Below, in pieces: positions 38,318 to 43,507 of a stretch of DNA of 43,507 nucleotides. The translations under genes and the position numbers were made by a program. Source of the DNA: Pseudochrobactrum asaccharolyticum (GTDB taxonomy: Bacteria; Pseudomonadota; Alphaproteobacteria; Rhizobiales; Rhizobiaceae); the NCBI RefSeq assembly GCF_003314995.1, contig NZ_QNRH01000015.1:1-43507 (forward strand), written 5' to 3'. A model generated the notes under the pieces. It searched no databases, was not told the DNA's origin, and was given only the letters and a program-made list of their open reading frames with translations. Numbering within the stretch: position 1 is the first letter of the stretch; each line of letters begins with the position of its first letter.

Positions 38318-39073
38318 GTCGTCTTCCTTTCTGTTTGTAGAGGGTTCCCGCTCAGTAAAGCCAAAGGCTTCCATGATGACGGATTTCATACGATCCAGAA
38401 CTGTCGCCTTTTGGCGGCGTTCCAATGCACGGGCGAGTGAATCCACTGCCCAATCGAGTTCAATGTCGGCCTGATCGACGGCAGAGTTGATAACTTCGAT
38501 TTCCTGCGCTTCACCATTGGAGTTAACGAGCATTCCAACGCCTTGCTCAGGTGTGGCGGCGCCTTGTTCCCCAAGTAGGATTGCATCATGATCAAATACG
38601 ATTTCTCGGGCGATATGCTTGTAATCAACATCACCGTTTGCAACTTCCAGCATTGCCAAAAGGCCGGTAGATGTATGAACCGCCTCACCTTTATCGATAG
38701 CACTCAGAACAGCTTTCCCGCCCTCTGAGCGGTTCGCCATTTCAACGTCGATCACCTTATCGAGCAGCACACGGCCATTCTCACGGCGCACATTTTCATT
38801 CCACGCCCCTATCCAAGAAAGGTTGATACCTTCTGGATCACGTGCGGAAACAAACTTACCGTTAATGGTAGGGTGACCGAGTGGTGCAGGAGTGCGCTCA
38901 AGACCGCCAAAGCTCTTCTCGATTTCCTCTGCCGGATACATGATGTTATTCATCACGATATTGTCCGGCAGGGTTGCTGACGGCACGATCACAACATCAC
39001 GACCGTTCCTTTTCTCACGTCTAATCGCACCGGCGTTAGCCAGTGTGCGGATATTCACCCGAACTGTCTTCAT
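37958..39073 (-). CDS. prohead protease (DUF2213) fused to scaffold
   Basis: 371 residues. N domain (1-200) is DUF2213-like: ARDPEGINLSWIGAWNENVR, VHTSTGLLAMLEVANGDVDY, HIAREIVFDHDAILLGEQGA. The His and Ser in VHTSTG and HPTI are candidate catalytic residues. The C part from about 253 is a coiled-coil scaffold (KVETLSEGLANIGTT). An internal start with its own AGGAAG site makes the scaffold alone (see next entry). Confidence 0.82.
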   Translation of the reverse strand: MKTVRVNIRTLANAGAIRREKRNGRDVVIVPSATLPDNIVMNNIMYPAEEIEKSFGGLERTPAPLGHPTINGKFVSARDPEGINLSWIGAWNENVRRENGRVLLDKVIDVEMANRSEGGKAVLSAIDKGEAVHTSTGLLAMLEVANGDVDYKHIAREIVFDHDAILLGEQGAATPEQGVGMLVNSNGEAQEIEVINSAVDQADIELDWAVDSLARALERRQKATVLDRMKSVIMEAFGFTEREPSTNRKEDDMSVSKEQFDALSAKVETLSEGLANIGTTVGDAVANAVKPLVDAQNTALENQKAKDDAEKAGLVEKVVKANLLTEAVANSLSIEALKELAPKAEPGKAAPLNSQYKPNAEKQGFKVPEGE

Positions 39074-39076
39074 TGA

Positions 39077-40471
39077 TTAGTCCTCGATTTCAGGATCAGC
39101 AGGCGGGACAACTATCGGAGGCGTGTCAAACTCATCGTTGTCATTGCCGTCAATACGATCAGGGTAGCGCTGATCATCATTCAGTGGCTCTTTGCCCAGC
39201 ACTTCACGCATTTCGTCACCGGTAAACACCAGTTCGCCAATTCCCTGCATTTTCTGGTTTGTGTCAGCCATCCTGGTCACACGGTCGATCTTTTCAGTCA
39301 TCGACACCTCGGTCAGATCAGACCAATCAAGATACCAATCGCGTTCTGGTAGGATACGAAACCGTTCAAGGCGGCTCACAAGCTCCATGATGTTCGGGCG
39401 AACCGTATTATTGCGCCTCGCCATGTTGGTCTGTGACCACTCAGTCGCGTCCTCTGTGCTGGCACGCTCGCCGGTCTGCGATCCAACAAGAATTTTAACC
39501 GGCATGGTGATAGAGGCGGCAAAGGATTGCAGCGCGATTGCAAAGAAATGCTCAGGGCTTGGTAGCGTCACACTCAGGCTTTTAGCTTGCATGCCTTGGA
39601 TCATCAGGAGCTTGTCAAAGCCTTTCTGCCAATCCTCGACCTGCTCATTCATGCGGTCTACCAGTTCCTCGACTGGTACGCCCATTGCCCGAGCCATTTC
39701 GTCAATTTTGGCTTCCGGATCAACTTCAAGCACCGGTGCGGATTTGGCATTCTTCCAGAAACCTTCACCGCCTGCACCACTGATCTTTTCCAGCGTCATC
39801 AGATCATTGTAGCCCGGCTCAAGCAGCGACTTGCAATCAAATGTGCCATCCCGTGACCAGATGATCACGCGATCCGGATGCAGCATAAAGCTGCGTGGTT
39901 GACGGACGTCATCACCGACACTTGCCTCATTGAACTGGAACATAAGCGGCTGGCCGTAGGCTTCGCTCTTTTCGTCTGTCTCCCATTGAGAGACTTGGAG
40001 TTGCCCTTCCCATGCCGGAATGATTTCAACCAAGCCAAGCAGGCCACCTGAAACCGTATCAACAGGCTCGGAGAACATCTTATTATCAGCCAGCCGCAGA
40101 ATAACCCCAGAATAAGAACCAACCATTGAGCGCCGATCAGCCTCTGCTAGTCTTGACCAGATCCGCAGGTCTTCAAATCGTTGCCGAATTTCTCCCTCAG
40201 CTTTCGTCTCTTTAGTATGCGCACCCTGTGTACCGTCACGCTGTTGCTCCTGCAGAAACGGAACATCCTGCCATGTTTTCAGAATGGTTTTATCAACGGC
40301 AGCTGCTGCAATGCCATTGCGGGTATACATGGCATAGAGCATGTCGAAGGTGACTTTATCCGGATAGCCGAAGTCCCTGTAGTGATTATGTTTGGCCGTC
40401 ATAAAATATCCGGGAAACATCACATCAAGCCGCCGTGCCGCAGCATTAGCCAAGGCTTTTAATGCGCTCAT
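39077..40471 (-). CDS. portal protein (HI1409/DUF1073-like)
   Basis: 464 residues. GYFMTAKHNHYRDFGYPDKV, LYAMYTRNGIAAAAVDKTIL and FAASITMPVKILVGSQTGER (about 310-345) fit the DUF1073-type portal. It lies between TerL and the protease. Starts with ATGA overlap with the TerL stop. Forms the 12-fold ring for DNA entry and tail joining. Confidence 0.85.
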   Translation of the reverse strand: MSALKALANAAARRLDVMFPGYFMTAKHNHYRDFGYPDKVTFDMLYAMYTRNGIAAAAVDKTILKTWQDVPFLQEQQRDGTQGAHTKETKAEGEIRQRFEDLRIWSRLAEADRRSMVGSYSGVILRLADNKMFSEPVDTVSGGLLGLVEIIPAWEGQLQVSQWETDEKSEAYGQPLMFQFNEASVGDDVRQPRSFMLHPDRVIIWSRDGTFDCKSLLEPGYNDLMTLEKISGAGGEGFWKNAKSAPVLEVDPEAKIDEMARAMGVPVEELVDRMNEQVEDWQKGFDKLLMIQGMQAKSLSVTLPSPEHFFAIALQSFAASITMPVKILVGSQTGERASTEDATEWSQTNMARRNNTVRPNIMELVSRLERFRILPERDWYLDWSDLTEVSMTEKIDRVTRMADTNQKMQGIGELVFTGDEMREVLGKEPLNDDQRYPDRIDGNDNDEFDTPPIVVPPADPEIED

Positions 40472-41862
40472 CGGTGCCTCTTACTTAAGAACATGCCCGC
40501 CGTCGGGGCTTTATCACGTGGTGCAAATGCCATAACGAAAGCATCTGCCTTGTTGGGTGATGGCACATCGCGTTTATCGAGGTCTTTTTTGCTCTCGACC
40601 TTGGAACGCCCTGCATTGTCAAAATCTTTGCGTGGTGTTGAAAGCTCATCAATCAAGCCGTCCAAATGCTCACACTCGCTCGAGATGGCGATTAGATCAT
40701 CTTCATCAAAGACTTCGCCCTTGGTGACTGCATTAAATGTGTTGCGAAACCGCTTTGAGACGCTCCACCATGTCTGTGCTTTCAGGTTGGCGTAGAAATC
40801 TTTGTTCTTCGGCGATTTCGGATCATTCGGGTCAACCTGTCGTTCTGGGTTAAGAACCGCAGCGCCAGCATTGAACCGGAAATACTCAATCTTCACATTG
40901 TGATCGACATTAAGGGCTTGGAATTGAGCGCCAGCAAAGGCACCCACCCCGATACTGTCATAATCAATCTCTGCGTCGAGTTCTCTTGCTAGCGCATGAA
41001 CACGGCCAGCGGATTTGAGAAGCTCGTCCTCTCGCGCCTTCCATTCATCCACATGCGTTGCAAGAAAGCCGTGTGCGGCCACAGTCGCGCATTTATCATT
41101 CCCGCTGTCAGCAACGTCGAAGCCGATACGCTTCACGCCCTTGGGCTGAATGCCGAGCTTCTTATGAGCATCAACCGCAGCCAGCACCCAAGACCGTTTA
41201 ATAATAACAGCCTCATCATCCTCTAATGGCTCACCCAGATAGATATGCCGGAACTCATCTTCATCCTCGTTGCGCTTGGCATCGATGACCTTGAGAATGG
41301 TTGTCGATAAAAACGGGTTCTCATTGAAATTGATATGCCGCTTGATCGTATCGGGCGGGGTATTGCGCACGAAACGCTTATAGACAAAATCAGTGGTCAG
41401 CCTTGGATTGAAGATAATCCAGAACTGAGAGCCTTCCTTACGAAGTGTTGGCTCAAGAATGTCCCACTGCTCCTGCGTGAGGTTATGTGCTTCCTCAATC
41501 CAGCATATGTCGATGCTTTCCAGCGATTTGATTTCATCGATATGGCGCCACAACCCATAGAACATGAACTCCGCACCGGTCACTTTATGCCGGATGGTGT
41601 TCTCAGTGATGATGAACTGATTAGTCAGACCAAAACGGCTGATCTGAATTTTGAGAAGCGTATAGACACTCTCTGCAATTTTGTTCTGAAACTGGCGGGC
41701 ACACAGAACACGGATATTACACTGTGTTGCCAGATACACCGCAAACCCCGCGGCATCCCATGATTTAGAGCTGGATCGACCACCATAGAGAACACGGTTG
41801 CGTGCCGGCGTAAGCCAGAAATCACGAAGTGCCGGATTGAGGGTTGGCGTAGAAGTCTGCAA
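40468..41862 (-). CDS. terL: terminase large subunit
   Basis: 464 residues. Walker A-like GGRSSSKS (27-34), Walker B ICWIEE (119-124), and a nuclease domain with IGFDVADSGNDK and AEIDYDSIGVGAF supplying acidic metal ligands. ATP-driven packaging motor and DNA-cutting enzyme. TTG start at 41862 overlaps the TerS gene by 41 nt; a later start is possible. Confidence 0.92.
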   Translation of the reverse strand: MQTSTPTLNPALRDFWLTPARNRVLYGGRSSSKSWDAAGFAVYLATQCNIRVLCARQFQNKIAESVYTLLKIQISRFGLTNQFIITENTIRHKVTGAEFMFYGLWRHIDEIKSLESIDICWIEEAHNLTQEQWDILEPTLRKEGSQFWIIFNPRLTTDFVYKRFVRNTPPDTIKRHINFNENPFLSTTILKVIDAKRNEDEDEFRHIYLGEPLEDDEAVIIKRSWVLAAVDAHKKLGIQPKGVKRIGFDVADSGNDKCATVAAHGFLATHVDEWKAREDELLKSAGRVHALARELDAEIDYDSIGVGAFAGAQFQALNVDHNVKIEYFRFNAGAAVLNPERQVDPNDPKSPKNKDFYANLKAQTWWSVSKRFRNTFNAVTKGEVFDEDDLIAISSECEHLDGLIDELSTPRKDFDNAGRSKVESKKDLDKRDVPSPNKADAFVMAFAPRDKAPTAGMFLSKRHR

Positions 41863-42262
41863 GTGTTTTAACCTCTATCGGCTTACCATCCTTGCCGGTG
41901 TGTTCATTCACGATCTTGTCTGCCCAATCGTCTTGATAAAGGTTCTTCATGGCGAAGATGATTGCCGCCGTGTTGCCGGAACCGGTTACTGCCTGATTAG
42001 CCAGCCGCCTTTCCCAGACACCTTGCCCTTTAACACGCCCTTTTTTTATAGCGTCGGAAAACTCTGAATGAGTATTAGCCCATTCATAGACAGTATCACG
42101 ACAAACGCCGATCTCCCCTGCCCATGACGCAAGCGTAAAGCCCTCGCCAAGATGCGAGATTACATCATTCACATATGCGGCTTTGTAGAGCGTTGGGCGC
42201 CCGCCTGCGTTGCGATCTGTTCTATCCGCTATCTGCTTTATACGGTCAGGCGAAATCCCCAT
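41822..42262 (-). CDS. terS: terminase small subunit
   Basis: 146 residues from ATG 42262 (a GTG one codon before is possible). Helix-turn-helix: ASWAGEIGVCRDTVYEWANT, then AIKKGRVKGQGVWERRLANQ and the KNLYQDDWADKI tail for the large subunit. Recognises the packaging site on phage DNA. Confidence 0.85.
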   Translation of the reverse strand: MGISPDRIKQIADRTDRNAGGRPTLYKAAYVNDVISHLGEGFTLASWAGEIGVCRDTVYEWANTHSEFSDAIKKGRVKGQGVWERRLANQAVTGSGNTAAIIFAMKNLYQDDWADKIVNEHTGKDGKPIEVKTLADFYANPQSGTS

Positions 42263-42378
42263 CACTCACCCCTTACAGCAGCAGCGACCATTACAAGCCC
42301 TGCGGATATCGCCCAGATTAAAATGATCATGCCGATAAAGTGCCAGAATGATTGAAAGGTGAATTCAAGAAAGGGCAT
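42262..42378 (-). CDS. small membrane protein at the packaging end, 38 aa
   Basis: MPFLEFTFQSFWHFIGMIIL and then one membrane helix ending AAAVRGE. AAGGA lies 7-8 nt before ATG 42378; the stop shares one base with the TerS start. First gene of the late run. Function unknown. Confidence 0.65.
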   Translation of the reverse strand: MPFLEFTFQSFWHFIGMIILIWAISAGLVMVAAAVRGE

Positions 42379-42464
42379 GAGTTATCCTTTTCTCATCGAG
42401 AAAATCCCTCTTGCTTTGATGCTAGAGTCAAGTTTCAATACCGCAAATCATAGAGGGAACGAAA

Positions 42465-42872
42465 ATGAAGTTGTTTACTTTGATGGCCCTGGGCGCAGTT
42501 GTCTTCGCACTACCATCTTACGCATCAATTGACTGCGATAAAGCAGAAGACCAAGCAACGATGACCAAATGCGCTAACGATGAATTGGCTAAAGCGGATA
42601 AACAGCTCAATGCAAACTACAAGAAAATAGAAAGTCGTTTGGCTGACGATGAAGATACCAAAAAATTATTGATTACCTCACAGCGCCTTTGGATGAAGTT
42701 TAGAGATGCCGAATGTAACTTTGCAACGTCAACAATAGCTGGAGGAAGTCTGCACCCAATGATGGTTGCCATGTGCAGATCTCAATTAACCTCAGATCGC
42801 AACAAGCAATTATCTAATTATTTAAATTGCGAAGAAGGCGACCTCACCTGCCCAGTGCCGTCTGGCGAATAA
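42465..42872 (+). CDS. LprI-like periplasmic protein (DUF1311)
   Basis: 135 residues. Sec signal peptide ending near PSYA, then CDKAEDQATMTKCANDELAK, NANYKKIESRLADDED and LLITSQRLWMKFRDAECNF, which are the LprI (lysozyme-inhibitor-like) domain. Several Cys for disulfides. GAGGG upstream. It is the first gene beyond the phage on this side. Confidence 0.85.
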   Translation: MKLFTLMALGAVVFALPSYASIDCDKAEDQATMTKCANDELAKADKQLNANYKKIESRLADDEDTKKLLITSQRLWMKFRDAECNFATSTIAGGSLHPMMVAMCRSQLTSDRNKQLSNYLNCEEGDLTCPVPSGE

Positions 42873-43055
42873 CAAGGAGTGAAATCTCCCACATCAATCC
42901 CCTCTCCTGAGGAGATAGAAATGAGCACCCGCGCCGAACTGTGAGGAACGGCAGCATAACCCGGCCATTTGGAGGAACTTCGCCTACTCCCATTTTGGAA
43001 CATATGTTGTCGTTCAACGTTTTCATCCTCAAGTGATAGTTGCAAGAGGTAAAGT
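42873..43055 (+). promoter_or_regulatory. structured leader of the mgtC gene with a 7-codon uORF
   Basis: 183 nt. A perfect palindrome TCTCCTGAGGAGA (42903-42915) holds the GAGGAG ribosome site of a tiny frame at 42921-42944 (MSTRAEL then TGA). GGAG at 42876 can pair with CTCC at 42886, and GGAGG at 42971 with CTCC at 42987. Alternating GGAG/CTCC segments allow mutually exclusive hairpins. No match to M-box or yybP-ykoY consensus was recognised. Confidence 0.55.
42921..42944 (+). CDS. possible leader peptide MSTRAEL
   Basis: Seven codons with an excellent GAGGAG site 6 nt upstream, ending 111 nt before mgtC. Stalling on it could open or close the downstream hairpins. Confidence 0.4.
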   Translation: MSTRAEL

Positions 43056-43507
43056 ATGGAAACATTTCAAGCCGCGCTTACGTCAACTCTGAGCGCCGAC
43101 AATTTTAATGTATGGCCGCATATTATCGCTCTGGCTGCAGCATATATTTTAGCTTTACCTATAGGGTGGCACCGTGAGCGAGAGGAACGAAGTGCCGGAC
43201 TTCGAACATTTCCTTTAGTCGCAGTAGCTAGCTGCGGTTTTGTTCAAGCAACCGAGGGAATTGCAAATGGCAATCCTGAAGCCCAAGCAAGGATTATTGA
43301 AGGGGTCATTACCGGTATGGGCTTTATTGGTGGCGGTGCTATTCTGCGATTAAGCACTTCAGTTAAAGGCACTGCAACAGCTGCGAGTCTATGGGCAACT
43401 GGCGCAATTGGCATTGCATGTGCCATGGGAACTTTTGATGTTGCGATAATAATCGTGATTTTTGCCCTGCTCACTTTGTGGATGTTCTCTAACGGAAAAT
43501 CTCACAC
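43056..43507 (+). CDS. mgtC: MgtC-family membrane protein (5' part only)
   Basis: 150 codons before the window ends, so the C terminus is missing. AGAGG lies about 8 nt before the ATG. IIALAAAYILALPIGWHRER, AGLRTFPLVAVASCGF, GMGFIGGGAILRLSTSVKGT and ASLWATGAIGIACAMG are the MgtC/SapB core with four membrane helices. MgtC proteins help survival in low magnesium and inside phagocytes. The long leader fits regulated expression. Confidence 0.9.
   Translation, partial: METFQAALTSTLSADNFNVWPHIIALAAAYILALPIGWHREREERSAGLRTFPLVAVASCGFVQATEGIANGNPEAQARIIEGVITGMGFIGGGAILRLSTSVKGTATAASLWATGAIGIACAMGTFDVAIIIVIFALLTLWMFSNGKSH

Larger units (their letters stand above)
11517..42378. mobile_element. siphovirus-type prophage, late genes plus accessory cassettes
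   Basis: About 31 kb of contiguous phage functions: packaging, portal, protease/scaffold, capsid, connectors, tail tube, tail chaperones with frameshift, tape measure, tip, fibre, endolysin, spanins. Late genes are on the minus strand. Limits are set by the last recognisable phage genes on each side; no direct repeats, tRNA or integrase were found, so the true att sites are unknown. Integration, replication and a C1-type repressor are not visible. The control region present is of the P22 immI type. Confidence 0.88.

Noticed and set aside
38016-38474. 152-codon plus-strand frame
   Set aside because: Antisense to the protease/scaffold gene; Ser/Ala-rich low-complexity text.
39192-39812. 206-codon plus-strand frame
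   Set aside because: Antisense to the portal gene; no family match and Ser-rich text.
11517-42378. tRNA gene or direct repeats as att sites at the prophage ends
   Set aside because: No cloverleaf-like sequence or obvious repeat pair was found near 10.5-11.7 kb or 42.3-42.5 kb by reading; a computed search is needed.
42873-43055. M-box or yybP-ykoY riboswitch in the mgtC leader
   Set aside because: Neither conserved core could be matched by eye, so only an unnamed structured leader is claimed.
43244-43474. 76-codon minus-strand frame at the window end
   Set aside because: Antisense to the clearly recognised MgtC gene.

Overview
The window looks like a chromosomal segment of a moderate-GC alphaproteobacterium of the Hyphomicrobiales, most likely in or near the Brucellaceae (Brucella/Ochrobactrum/Pseudochrobactrum-like). 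The best host marker is an Omp25/Omp31-type surface beta-barrel protein at 9872-10549. The phage genes are of the kind found in rhizobial siphoviruses. Species cannot be fixed from the sequence alone.

Region 1, about 1-11.5 kb, is host or mixed DNA on both strands. It holds a GT25 glycosyltransferase, an AT-rich stretch, a decayed lipocalin (blc-type) pseudogene, several very small proteins (a lipoprotein and two single- or double-pass membrane peptides), a GntR/FCD regulator, a glutathione S-transferase, an SDR oxidoreductase, a secreted Cys-rich protein, a Nudix hydrolase, about 1.1 kb with no confident gene, the outer-membrane protein, a 47-codon remnant of a phage gene, and a cold-shock protein.

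Region 2, about 11.5-42.4 kb, is a tailed-phage (siphovirus-type) prophage. Its late genes are all on the minus strand and read from right to left: small membrane protein, TerS, TerL, HI1409-type portal, DUF2213-type protease with a nested scaffold start, decoration protein, major capsid, HeH-domain protein, two duplicated connector genes, neck and tail-completion genes (with an SPP1 gp7-like gene in an unusual position), and the tail tube. After a 5.4 kb accessory block come the tail chaperones G and G-T (joined by a -1 frameshift at A_AAT_TTT), the tape measure protein, the tail tip, the tail fibre, three glycosyltransferases, the endolysin, overlapping Rz/Rz1 spanins and small membrane proteins. 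Plus-strand accessory cassettes, several with recognisable promoters, terminators or operators, interrupt this late run. They include two type II toxin-antitoxin pairs and an Arc-family repressor operon that faces an RHH-antirepressor operon. A minus-strand Panacea-type toxin-antitoxin pair lies in the same accessory block. The antirepressor part closely matches the logic of the phage P22 immI locus (mnt / arc-ant), with three operator palindromes between the divergent genes.

No integrase, excisionase, replication gene or C1-type repressor is visible. The element is therefore a late-gene half, a defective or domesticated prophage, or one whose early region lies outside the window. Region 3, 42.4 kb to the end, is plus-strand DNA that is probably host. 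It encodes a LprI-like periplasmic protein and the start of an MgtC-family membrane protein. Between them is a 183-nt leader that carries a 7-codon upstream reading frame and alternating GGAG/CTCC segments, which suggests leader-mediated control.
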